Assembly: GCA_009777775.1 (NCBI GenBank)
Contig: WRLE01000004.1
Span: forward strand, 62,001-126,000
Length of the DNA stretch: 64,000 bases
Origin: Oscillospiraceae bacterium
Lineage (GTDB): Bacteria; Bacillota; Clostridia; Oscillospirales; Oscillospiraceae
Direction: 5' to 3'
Part shown: positions 56,060 through 64,000 of the stretch, one piece after another
Numbering within the stretch: the first letter of the stretch is position 1
Layout of the letters: the number at the start of each line of letters is the position of its first letter
The notes under the pieces: model-generated
Databases searched by the model: none
The model's input: only the letters and a program-made list of their open reading frames with translations
Told to the model about the DNA's origin: nothing
Translations under genes and position numbers: made by a program

Positions 56060-56295
56060 TATTCGATACTCTTTCTTTCATTTGGAACACTTTGTGTTGG
56101 TCTGCCATCCTCTAAAAAATCTGAAGTAAACTCATTTAAGCTCTCTGTGAGCACAGCTAGCCGATCCTCGCGCTGATACACAATCACAGCGGAGCCAACT
56201 TTGCAAATACATACTTCATCATCGTCAAAACGATATTCTTTCGGTATACGTATGGCTTGGCTATTGCCATTGATAAAAACTTTCGTAGTTTGCAT
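56059..56295 (-). CDS. vapB: VapB-type antitoxin (AbrB/SpoVT fold)
   Basis: 78 residues starting MQTTKVFINGNSQAIRIPKEYRF, the swapped-hairpin DNA-binding pattern of VapB/MazE antitoxins, with an unstructured C-terminal tail to cap VapC. The ATG at 56295 follows GGAGGTGATG. The pair presumably represses its own promoter in the 120 bases upstream. Confidence 0.93.
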   Translation of the reverse strand: MQTTKVFINGNSQAIRIPKEYRFDDDEVCICKVGSAVIVYQREDRLAVLTESLNEFTSDFLEDGRPTQSVPNERKSIE

Positions 56296-56433
56296 TGTCA
56301 TCACCTCCACCTAAATATATACCATTGTGTGTACGTTGTCAATTGTTTTTATGTAAAGATAGGGTATCCTTGAATGATATAATGAATAAGAGCATTAATA
56401 AGGTAAATATCGTTGTGTAATGCAAATACCTAA

Positions 56434-57708
56434 CTAGCTCATCAACCTATCGAACAGCTTATCTATTTCCATCAGCACAATGTCCAAGCTTTGCTCGCCG
56501 ATGTATTTTATACGGACAATGTGGTTTCCTTTCGTGGCTATTATATGCATTTCAGGTACAACTGTTTCTTCTCTAATGAATAGCCTGTCGAATTCTGGAT
56601 GGTCAAATACTTCAGTCGGTGCGATGCTATCGGGTGCGTTGCTTCGAGTATATTCCATATAACTATAAGAGCTTCCTTCTTGAGCCCATTTCAATATGCT
56701 TCTTAAAAGAGAATTAGAAATCCATGAGAATCTCAATTTATAGAGTTCAAACTCTAAATACGGGCTATATTCATTATCATTTTCAAAATGGTGGTTATCC
56801 AGTACCCATTGTCTACCTGATATATACCCGCTCTCATTTGTTTTCATGACAACCGGGGCAAGTAGATACCAATTCTGTTTGACATAATTACGCCAGTCGA
56901 TTCCTTTACGTTCATTTTCGCCAAGTCGACCATACAGTTCAATACGTTCTAGTGCCTCATCATTTTCAATTTCTGATAATCGAATAAGCCTATAATCAAG
57001 GCTTTCATATGGGAGTGATTGATTGGGATAACGAAATTCACTGTAACAGGTGATGAGTACAAATGATAATGACATGATATAGAATGTATTTTGTCCGATT
57101 TTTCGGAATCTTGCTAGATCCTCCCAACTCCTTTTTGGACTATTTGTATTTTCTTCTTGTAATATACCCAGCATTCTTTTCATCGTGATAGCTTTACGGA
57201 ACGGTGTATAGCAAAATCGTACAACTGATAGAAAGAACAAAATCTGCACACTGCCATAGATACTAAACAAAACTAGTAATGGATATTTTTGTAAAAAGAA
57301 TATATAAAGAAAAATTGATAAACACGCTGCAGCAAGTATGCTTGTCCATATTTTTCTTTTTTTCCATTTGTCTGAAATCCAATTATATAGTTCTTCCATG
57401 TCACGAATCTCTGGAGCATTTGCTGATATTTGAGATCGATAGACATATAGTTCATCTCTATCGCATACAAATTCCCAACCTTTTTCTATAAACGCATTAT
57501 ACCTTTCAGGAATAGTATCGGCATAACCTCGTTTGCTAAGAAAAATGCGATATGTATACTTCATCCGTTCTGCTTCTTCAAAGTAAGCTGTTGTGCCATT
57601 TACTTTAGTCAGATGCAAGCCCTGTTCAGACATATGGGAAAACCAGCTTTCCATTTCACCAACTTCCCAGTCTGCAAAATATATAGTCTTGCCAACAGCC
57701 TTTGACAT
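56434..57708 (-). CDS. DUF2812 family membrane protein
   Basis: 424 residues. The N-terminal DUF2812 domain (about 1-110) has the family pattern FADWEVGEMESWFSHMSEQGLHLTKVNGTTAYFEEAE..YTYRI and GWEFVCDRDELYVYRS; two to three membrane helices follow (about 125-165 and 205-225), then a soluble C-terminal part. DUF2812 proteins are often near small regulators in Firmicutes; function unknown. Start ATG 57708. Copy 2 of the structured element ends 65 bases upstream. Its 3' end is duplicated at 53977-54212. Confidence 0.8.
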   Translation of the reverse strand: MSKAVGKTIYFADWEVGEMESWFSHMSEQGLHLTKVNGTTAYFEEAERMKYTYRIFLSKRGYADTIPERYNAFIEKGWEFVCDRDELYVYRSQISANAPEIRDMEELYNWISDKWKKRKIWTSILAAACLSIFLYIFFLQKYPLLVLFSIYGSVQILFFLSVVRFCYTPFRKAITMKRMLGILQEENTNSPKRSWEDLARFRKIGQNTFYIMSLSFVLITCYSEFRYPNQSLPYESLDYRLIRLSEIENDEALERIELYGRLGENERKGIDWRNYVKQNWYLLAPVVMKTNESGYISGRQWVLDNHHFENDNEYSPYLEFELYKLRFSWISNSLLRSILKWAQEGSSYSYMEYTRSNAPDSIAPTEVFDHPEFDRLFIREETVVPEMHIIATKGNHIVRIKYIGEQSLDIVLMEIDKLFDRLMS

Positions 57709-57772
57709 AATAATCACACTACTTTCTATAAATGCTATAATAATATAATTCATTCCTCATATTTTATACCAA

Positions 57773-58029
57773 AAAGGCCATAAGGAAAAGCGCACAGGGG
57801 GCAGTTGCCTTGCCTACGCGCTTGAAAATTGTTGTTTTCAGCGTTTTTACACAAAATCACAAGCTACATGCACAAAATCAGATTGAATAAGTCTATGAAA
57901 ACAGGTATACTGATTTCGTCGCAGTGGCGGATTTTCCGTGTTTGTAGGCGTTCGTTAAGCGTATCCCTACATTCGCCGTGACGGTATTGGCGTACCTCAC
58001 GGTCGCTGCGGCCCTTAGTTATGGCCTTT
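57773..58029 (-). ncRNA. Structured repeat element, copy 2
   Basis: 257 bases with the same closing 11-base inverted repeat as copy 1. The inner stem GGTG/CACC of copy 1 is GGTA/TACC here, a compensatory change. The terminator-like stem is GCGCGTAGG/CCTGTGCGC followed by TTTT on the minus strand, where the change turns a G-C pair into G-U. It lies 65 bases upstream of the DUF2812 start. Homology reaches 57751 on one side and about 58087 on the other. Confidence 0.6.
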
Positions 58030-58087
58030 TATATCGCCTATCCTACCATAGGAAAAATGAATTGACAATGCTTTTTGTCAATTCTTT

Positions 58088-58282
58088 TAAATAATAAGAG
58101 TTATTCAATATTTATGTGTATCTATCTTTCTGTTAACCTTTTTGCTGGCAAAAAAGGAGCGTAGCATTGTTTTAGTCTCATGAGACTGCAGTAAAAATAT
58201 GGGAATAATTCACATTTGGCAAGTAAATATTGAATAAAAAAGATTATAGAAACCCTTGTAGAAATATGGTATAGTCATAGCC
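58088..58282. other. Upstream region of recQ
   Basis: No gene seen. The recQ start has no clear ribosome binding site in this sequence; TATAGT (58270-58275) lies only seven bases before the ATG, so transcription or translation start here is unclear. Confidence 0.4.
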
Positions 58283-60253
58283 ATGGATAAGCAAGAAGCA
58301 TTAAAAACATATTTTGGTCATAGCTCCTTTCGTGATGGACAGGAGGCTCTTGTTGACGCTATTTTAAGAGGGCAGGACGCTTTTGGAATCATGCCCACTA
58401 GTGGAGGTAAGAGTCTTTGTTACCAACTTCCAGCTGTCATGATGGAAGGAGTTGCAATAATTATTTCTCCTTTGATATCATTGATGAAAGACCAAGTGAT
58501 GGCACTGAAAAACATGGGCATCGCTGCTGCTTATATAAATAGCTCCCTTAGCTCAGAGCAAATGGTTACCGCATACCGTAATATGCAAAATGGCTTATAC
58601 AAAATTGTCTATATCGCTCCAGAACGGCTCATGGGAGAAGGTTTCGCATCTATTTTACACGATATGAAAATTTCCCTAATAGCTGTTGACGAGGCGCATT
58701 GCATTTCCCAATGGGGACAGGATTTTCGCCCCAGTTACTTGAAAATCGTTGATTTCATCGAGTCTTTACCCCAGCGACCTACACTTGCAGCATTTACTGC
58801 AACGGCAACAAAGCAAGTACGTGAAGACATAGTACGGATTTTAAAACTACAAGACCCATTGAGCATCGTCACTGGATTTGACAGACCAAATCTATATTAC
58901 CATGTTTTAAAGCCAAACAAAAAAGCATCTACCCTTCGCTCATTGATAAGCAGTCGGCGAAACAAAAGCGGTATCGTCTATTGTGCTACACGAGCTTTGG
59001 TGGAGAGCGTCTGTGATGACTTGTGCGATATGGGCGTACCTGCGACCAGATATCACGCTGGACTTTCTGACGAGGAGCGGCGGCAGAACCAAGATGATTT
59101 TATACATGACCACAAAAGCGTCATGGTAGCCACAAATGCCTTTGGTATGGGTATAGATAAGTCCAATGTGAGTTTTGTCATCCATTATAATATGCCAAAG
59201 AGCTTGGAAGCTTACTATCAAGAAGCGGGACGAGCGGGGCGAGATGGTGAAAAGGCAGATTGTATCCTCATGTATTCCGCGGGAGACATCAACACAGCAA
59301 AGTTTCTCATAGCAAATCCCAGCGATAACAACGAGTTGAATAGTGATGAGCGCAGGCTTGTAATGGAGCAAGATTATAAAAGGCTTGATACCATGGTGTC
59401 TTATGCAAAAACCACAGACTGCCTTCGGGGATATATATTGGACTACTTTGGACAAGTCCATGATTTCGGATATAATAATGGACAAATATCATATGAAACA
59501 GAGCAGCAAAAGTTAAATGATATAAACCAGAACGAATTAAGAGAGCAGCCTCACATCAATGGTTGTGGCAATTGCAGCAACTGTCAAACAGAATTTCAAA
59601 AGGTTGACATTACAGCTCAGGCTCAGATGATTTTGTCCTGCATAAAACGTGCTTCCGACAAATTGGGCTATACACTCGGAGCAACGTTGATTACCCAAAT
59701 CCTTTGCGGTAGCGCAGAAAAACGGGTAATCTCTTTGGGTCTTGACGGACTCACCACATACGGACTCATGAAGGGAACTAACAAGGCTCTGGTAAGAGAT
59801 TATATAGAGCATTTGCTTTCCACAGGCTATCTTTTGACCAATAATTATGGTAGTTTGGAGCTAAGTGATATTTCAAGAAATGTGCTATATAACGATGAAA
59901 AGGTTTATATGTCACAGATAAAACCTTATGCTGCTGATAAATACCCAAGCTCGAAAGAAACACAGGTAAGTGGAATATTACTCGATGGTGATGAGTCTCA
60001 ACAAAATTCAACTTATTCACAGCCAATTGAAGACACATCTCTTTATGAAGAGCTACGCCAACTCCGCTATAAGCTGGCACAATTGGAAAATGTTCCAGCT
60101 TACATCGTCTTTTCCAATGCGAGCCTAGCAGACATGGCTCGCAAAGCACCAAGAACAATGACAGAATTTTTAAACGTCTCCGGTGTAGGCGAAGTAAAAG
60201 CTTCCCGCTATGGGAAAGCATTTGTGGATGCAATTAATGCTTTTATTGATTAG
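58283..60253 (+). CDS. recQ: ATP-dependent DNA helicase RecQ
   Basis: 656 residues. Helicase motif I (MPTSGGKSLCYQLP, about 37-50), DEAH box (VDEAHCISQWGQDFRPSY, from about 136), motif III (AAFTATAT), motif VI (YYQEAGRAGRDG), the zinc-binding region with CGNCSNC, winged-helix RQC domain (about 440-530) and a C-terminal HRDC domain (about 580-656; LRQLRYKLAQLENVPAYIVFSNASL). Between the first zinc Cys (DCLRGYILDYFG) and CGNCSNC there are about 47 residues, roughly 30 more than usual. It repairs recombination intermediates. Confidence 0.96.
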   Translation: MDKQEALKTYFGHSSFRDGQEALVDAILRGQDAFGIMPTSGGKSLCYQLPAVMMEGVAIIISPLISLMKDQVMALKNMGIAAAYINSSLSSEQMVTAYRNMQNGLYKIVYIAPERLMGEGFASILHDMKISLIAVDEAHCISQWGQDFRPSYLKIVDFIESLPQRPTLAAFTATATKQVREDIVRILKLQDPLSIVTGFDRPNLYYHVLKPNKKASTLRSLISSRRNKSGIVYCATRALVESVCDDLCDMGVPATRYHAGLSDEERRQNQDDFIHDHKSVMVATNAFGMGIDKSNVSFVIHYNMPKSLEAYYQEAGRAGRDGEKADCILMYSAGDINTAKFLIANPSDNNELNSDERRLVMEQDYKRLDTMVSYAKTTDCLRGYILDYFGQVHDFGYNNGQISYETEQQKLNDINQNELREQPHINGCGNCSNCQTEFQKVDITAQAQMILSCIKRASDKLGYTLGATLITQILCGSAEKRVISLGLDGLTTYGLMKGTNKALVRDYIEHLLSTGYLLTNNYGSLELSDISRNVLYNDEKVYMSQIKPYAADKYPSSKETQVSGILLDGDESQQNSTYSQPIEDTSLYEELRQLRYKLAQLENVPAYIVFSNASLADMARKAPRTMTEFLNVSGVGEVKASRYGKAFVDAINAFID

Positions 60254-60370
60254 ATAATCATATCTAAATAACATCAATCTATATAAGATTTGACTCAAAT
60301 AAAAGACTGTGATAAACTCCCATAAGCTATTGTAGATATTCACCATATCGGATTTAGGGGGATATTGGAA

Positions 60371-61387
60371 ATGAAAATGAAAATTATCGCCATTTTTCTT
60401 GTTTTAAGCCTTTCATTATCGGCTTGTGCGACCAGTGGCGGGAGATTAAGCGAAGAAGCGGCTCTTACCGAAAAGTATAATGCATACATCGAATTGTTAA
60501 ATTTCTGCACAGGACGCTGGTTTTATGGTGTGGTCTCCAGCTATTTTAGCACATTCGGATATGATTATGAACCCAATGAAGTTGACAAGGATTTCACAAA
60601 TGGCTTCATTTTTTCAAGCGACGTCGATAACCCTCCCGATCTAATGGAAATGTACTCCTATCATTATGAAACTCCGCGTAGATTAGCGGATGAAAGCCCT
60701 AGCTTTGGTGAAGCTGATGAAGCTGCCCATAGATTGGCTGATGCTTTAGAAGCACTCATGAACATATATTTTGTCACAATCAACGATTATTACAGCAGCG
60801 GAGAATACATAGATGATAATTACGCAAAAACCGGTGAATATCACGTGGAAATGCTTATGAACTACATTGAGTTTTTAGATGCCACCGACTATTTCGCCGT
60901 TGTCTTTTCCGATGTGATTTTGGAATATGAAGGACAGGATTTAGAAGTCTTTAAAGAGCGCGGTTGGGATATCCACTATTATATGCTCAGCATTATTCTC
61001 ACATCAAGAAAAATTAGCAATATGTTCCAAAAGCTGGATTTACAAGGAATAGACTTTTTAGATGCAGACATTTCCGAATACGAACCCCTCTACGAGCAGC
61101 TAATTTCAGACATAGCTGAGTTAATACTAATATTTAATGATGACGGAAAACATAGGACAGAAAATTTATCGGGTATGCAAATAAACCGCTTATCTTTCTT
61201 TGTTTCCACTGCACAGACACTGGAAACTGCAGCAAGCGATACCCTTAATATGATAATCGCTGGAACTGAGGACATACCAAACGAACTGACTGGTCATTTG
61301 ACTACAGGGGGACGAAACCTCCCCATGTATCGTTTCAATCAGCGGCTCGATAGTTTAATCGATTATTACAACCAAATCATATCTTAA
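60371..61387 (+). CDS. Lipoprotein of the DUF3829/YiiG-like type
   Basis: 338 residues with a lipoprotein signal ending LSACA (Cys at about residue 19), then an all-helical exported domain. The pattern EKYNAYIELLNFC near the N-terminus and RFNQRLDSLIDYYNQII at the end resembles DUF3829 proteins; this is tentative. The ATG at 60371 follows AGGGGGA. It has its own terminator. Role unknown. Confidence 0.6.
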   Translation: MKMKIIAIFLVLSLSLSACATSGGRLSEEAALTEKYNAYIELLNFCTGRWFYGVVSSYFSTFGYDYEPNEVDKDFTNGFIFSSDVDNPPDLMEMYSYHYETPRRLADESPSFGEADEAAHRLADALEALMNIYFVTINDYYSSGEYIDDNYAKTGEYHVEMLMNYIEFLDATDYFAVVFSDVILEYEGQDLEVFKERGWDIHYYMLSIILTSRKISNMFQKLDLQGIDFLDADISEYEPLYEQLISDIAELILIFNDDGKHRTENLSGMQINRLSFFVSTAQTLETAASDTLNMIIAGTEDIPNELTGHLTTGGRNLPMYRFNQRLDSLIDYYNQIIS

Positions 61388-61420
61388 CTTGATTATTATC
61401 AAAGTTTCTAAATGGAAAAT

Positions 61421-61457
61421 ACCAGCTGTTCTGCTATTATTAGCAAATACAGCTGGT
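61421..61457 (+). terminator. Terminator after the DUF3829-like gene
   Basis: ACCAGCTGT and ACAGCTGGT arms with an inner TGCTA/TAGCA stem, followed by TTCCTTT. Confidence 0.8.
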
Positions 61458-61530
61458 TTCCTTTACTATTTTTGTCACAGATTAAGTCTATCATCTTATA
61501 TATCAGTTATTTGAAAGGATGTCATTACGA

Positions 61531-63696
61531 ATGAAATCGAATGTTCAACATCAAGTATACAAAGCTAATCGAAAACCTTTTCATCGAATGTGCTCTCTCG
61601 CAATTGCTTATATTATTTGTTTTGCACTCTTAATAAATATTTCTCCACTAGCCAAAACTACTCAGCCAAACATAACAGCACAAACAGCTACTTTTGGGCA
61701 ATTTGTAGGTACCAACAGTTTTTTCAACGAAAACCAAGAAGCATATGATATAGTCGGTAATGTCCGCGAATATCACCCTTGGGGATTCACTGAATGGACG
61801 ACTGGTTGGTACGATGACAGCAATGGGCTATTTGACGACTCAATAAAAAGCATGATCCCTCATGCAGCTTTCATGAACGCTTGGGATGCTTTTGATAATT
61901 ATTATAAAACAATGCACGAGAGAGGTATAGATGTAACAATTTGTCTCAGCGGAACAGCGGACAGCCGCCCAAAACCCGATTATCAAAACTTAGATGGAAC
62001 AAGAAGCGAAGACCCATCATCCTATCTTGGGCATGGGCAAAGTATGTTTCAACTTGCTGCTAGATATGGTAGTAATACAAATATCGACCCTAGCTTAGTC
62101 CGCGTATCAGCTGGTACAGAAAAGTTAATCGGATTGGGATATGTCCAATACTATGAAAACTATAATGAACCAATAAATTATGGTTTCGACAATGGAAGAC
62201 AATTCGCTGCAATGCTCAGTGCTGATTATGATGGACATATGGGTACCTTGGGTCCCGATGTGGGTGTTAAACAAGCTGACCCCAATGCCAAAGTCGTATT
62301 TGGCGGTTCTTATGTGGGCTGGTTCGCCGATATAGAAAATGGACGATTCACATTTGAATTTTTAGCTCAAATGATGGACTGGTTTGATGAAAATCGAACG
62401 CTTGAGCAATGGAAAGCAGCTAATGGTGGCTCTGAGGCTGCTTATGTGAAATATCCCTTTGATGTGGTGAGTGCCCACGGTTATAGTTGGGATAATAATG
62501 GTAATGGGATTTGTGCAGAAGATAGTAGGTACTACAGTATGCTGAAAGCTTTTGTGGAAAATTGCTCTATAATTTTTCCTGCCAAAGAATGCTTTTTTTC
62601 AGAATTTGGCTGGGACACCTCACCCAACTCAACAAATCGCGCTATTACACCCGGCTTGTCCACCCAGGAAACACAGGGACGCTGGTTAGTCAGAGAGTAC
62701 CTGATTACAGCTGCTGCTGGAATTAATCGAGCAAGACAATTTATGATGCCAGATACCAGCGACAATCGCAATAATTCCGATTGGTTCGGTACCAGCGGGA
62801 TGATTCACGGCATTCAAGGTTCAAATGACTTCAAGACTTCTTGGTACTATGTGGGAACAATGGGTAATGTGTTAAAAGATGCATCTTTAGCCGATATTAG
62901 GATTTTATCCGATGGTGGTTGGTCAAAGGGTTCTGGTATATACAGAGATGAAAACTTCGAGCCATGGGCGATCGCTTTTTCATCAAGCGTAAACTCTGAT
63001 CAAATATATGCCCTATGGCTGCCAACAGCCCTTGGTGACCAGGAAGGTGCAAATAGAAGCCAATATTCTATCACTGTTCCTGCTGGTTATACCAGTGCTA
63101 CCCTCGTTTCGTTAATGGATAAATCAATATGGGGAGAGCGCAGTGACATTTCCAATCAAATTCAAAATGGCAATTTAACTATATCCATTGGCGAAAAACC
63201 AATATTCATGATATTAAGTGAGAATACAGAAAACGAAGCACCAGGGTCTGAGCAAAACGAAGCTCCCCTTCAATCACTCATAGTTAAACCGACTGCAGCA
63301 ACAGTTTTAATCAATGGTGAAATAGTATTGTTTGATGCATATCTAATAAATAACAATAATTATTTCAAACTGCGCGATATTGCTTTCGCACTCACTGGAA
63401 CAATCTCACAATTTGAAGTGGAGTGGGATGATCTTAATAAGCAAATTAACTTAATATCGGAAATACCATACACTCTAGTGGGAGGTGAAATGTCCAGTAA
63501 AGGCACCGAGGAAAAGCTAGCTACTCTTACTTCTTCCAGAGTTTTCCTTGATGGAGAAGAGCTGTTTTTGACTGCTTATCACATAGAGGGAAACAACTAT
63601 TTCATGCTTAGAGAAATTGCTGCTGCCATAGATTTTCATGTCAGTTGGGATGAGTCTCATATTACGATTAGTATCGACAGCAATAAACCATATTAG
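61531..63696 (+). CDS. Secreted clan A-like glycosidase with two stalk domains
   Basis: 721 residues. Signal or anchor (about 20-45), then a TIM-barrel glycosidase-like domain (about 55-440) with the acid/base Glu213 in YYENYNEPINYG and a likely nucleophile Glu358 in FFSEFGWDTSP, an arrangement typical of clan GH-A. A beta domain follows (about 440-560), then two copper-amine-oxidase-N-like stalk repeats (about 588-650 and 660-718; TVLINGEIVLFDAYLINNNNYFKLRDIA and VFLDGEELFLTAYHIEGNNYFMLREIA). The substrate cannot be stated. The start is ATG 61531, since the ATG at 61519 overlaps AAAGGATG. Confidence 0.8.
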   Translation: MKSNVQHQVYKANRKPFHRMCSLAIAYIICFALLINISPLAKTTQPNITAQTATFGQFVGTNSFFNENQEAYDIVGNVREYHPWGFTEWTTGWYDDSNGLFDDSIKSMIPHAAFMNAWDAFDNYYKTMHERGIDVTICLSGTADSRPKPDYQNLDGTRSEDPSSYLGHGQSMFQLAARYGSNTNIDPSLVRVSAGTEKLIGLGYVQYYENYNEPINYGFDNGRQFAAMLSADYDGHMGTLGPDVGVKQADPNAKVVFGGSYVGWFADIENGRFTFEFLAQMMDWFDENRTLEQWKAANGGSEAAYVKYPFDVVSAHGYSWDNNGNGICAEDSRYYSMLKAFVENCSIIFPAKECFFSEFGWDTSPNSTNRAITPGLSTQETQGRWLVREYLITAAAGINRARQFMMPDTSDNRNNSDWFGTSGMIHGIQGSNDFKTSWYYVGTMGNVLKDASLADIRILSDGGWSKGSGIYRDENFEPWAIAFSSSVNSDQIYALWLPTALGDQEGANRSQYSITVPAGYTSATLVSLMDKSIWGERSDISNQIQNGNLTISIGEKPIFMILSENTENEAPGSEQNEAPLQSLIVKPTAATVLINGEIVLFDAYLINNNNYFKLRDIAFALTGTISQFEVEWDDLNKQINLISEIPYTLVGGEMSSKGTEEKLATLTSSRVFLDGEELFLTAYHIEGNNYFMLREIAAAIDFHVSWDESHITISIDSNKPY

Positions 63697-64000
63697 CATA
63701 TCGTGGCAAAACTCTCTGTTTAATTTATCAATTTTTATGCAAATAAACACTTGCTACCATGATATAAATCGTATATTAGGAGCATCTGGTACTACCCACA
63801 TCAGATGCTCCTAATTATTGCAATATCAAGGTTTTTTTCTGACCATAAACAGGTTCTCCAGTAACCTTTAATTCTTGTTGGTTATTAGGGGGGTATTTTG
63901 CGAATGGTTAAATAGTTTTTTGGTAGTTAAATCTATACTACAAAAGATGTATTTTATACGAGTGCTTATAATATCACAGCACGATATGAAAAATGGTTTA
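63697..64000. other. Right-hand intergenic region to the window edge
   Basis: It holds the terminator at 63778-63812. Beyond it a GGGGGG-rich site (63889-63894) precedes an ATG that stops after three codons. I see no supported gene in the remaining bases. Confidence 0.5.
63778..63812 (+). terminator. Terminator after the glycosidase-like gene
   Basis: AGGAGCATCTG and CAGATGCTCCT, a perfect 11-base stem with a 13-base loop, followed by AATTATT. Confidence 0.75.

Noticed and set aside
58256-58283. A leaderless promoter for recQ (TTGTAG ... TATAGT)
   Set aside because: The spacer between the hexamers is only about eight bases, so this is not a credible sigma-A promoter.

Overview
The window looks like a chromosomal segment of a low-GC, Gram-positive, anaerobic member of the Firmicutes, most likely class Clostridia. 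The evidence is strong AGGAGG-type ribosome binding sites with frequent GTG and TTG starts, an F-type ATP synthase whose c subunit carries the Na+-site residues, a Thermoanaerobacter/Clostridium-type NADP-dependent secondary alcohol dehydrogenase, S-layer-homology (SLH) anchors, a type I dockerin, CCA-encoding tRNA genes and rho-independent terminators. Species cannot be named from sequence alone.

Layout. 1-3.86 kb (minus strand): a MarR regulator heads the ATP synthase operon marR-atpZ-atpI-atpB-atpE-atpF-atpH-atpA, which runs off the left edge. Then tRNA-Ser, RNase Y, an alcohol dehydrogenase and an FmdB zinc ribbon. 7.9-14.8 kb (minus): a complete phosphate-starvation unit pstS-pstC-pstA-pstB-phoU-phoB-phoR behind candidate PhoP boxes; the PstS protein is circularly permuted. 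14.9-17.7 kb (plus): a YuxH-type EAL/HDOD protein, hisIE and a PHP-type histidinol phosphatase. 17.7-22.8 kb (minus): a DUF3999/DUF2339 membrane pair and a ferredoxin-type aldo/keto reductase. 22.9-26.8 kb (plus): a hybrid histidine kinase and an orphan solute-binding lipoprotein, separated by a 132-bp palindromic element.

26.9-32.9 kb is a defence-type island: an intact tRNA-Arg(ACG) gene followed by two further copies of its 3' part, about 3.7 and 2.1 kb apart. The first interval holds an MNT/HEPN pair, a helicase remnant and an AbiE type IV toxin-antitoxin pair with a palindromic promoter operator. The second holds an AlbA/Schlafen-type ATP-binding regulator. No integrase is visible.

33-38.7 kb (plus): a LURP-one-like protein, a secreted M28 peptidase, a MATE exporter, a CPBP protease and a small membrane protein. 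38.9-52.5 kb (minus): three surface proteins: an SLH trypsin-like protease, a 1743-residue SLH protein, and upstream of the latter a 2170-residue repeat protein ending in a dockerin. 52.5-58.1 kb: two copies of a structured roughly 260-bp element with compensatory base changes bracket a small toxin-like gene pair, a VapBC system, a HEAT-like gene and a DUF2812 gene whose 3' end is duplicated. 58.3-63.7 kb (plus): RecQ, a lipoprotein and a secreted glycosidase-like protein.

The strongest leads are the permuted PstS, the tandem tRNA-Arg attachment-site island, the paired structured element, the dockerin/SLH gene pair, and the ATP synthase oddities (short delta subunit, Na+-type c subunit without the usual glycine motif, MarR at the head of the operon).
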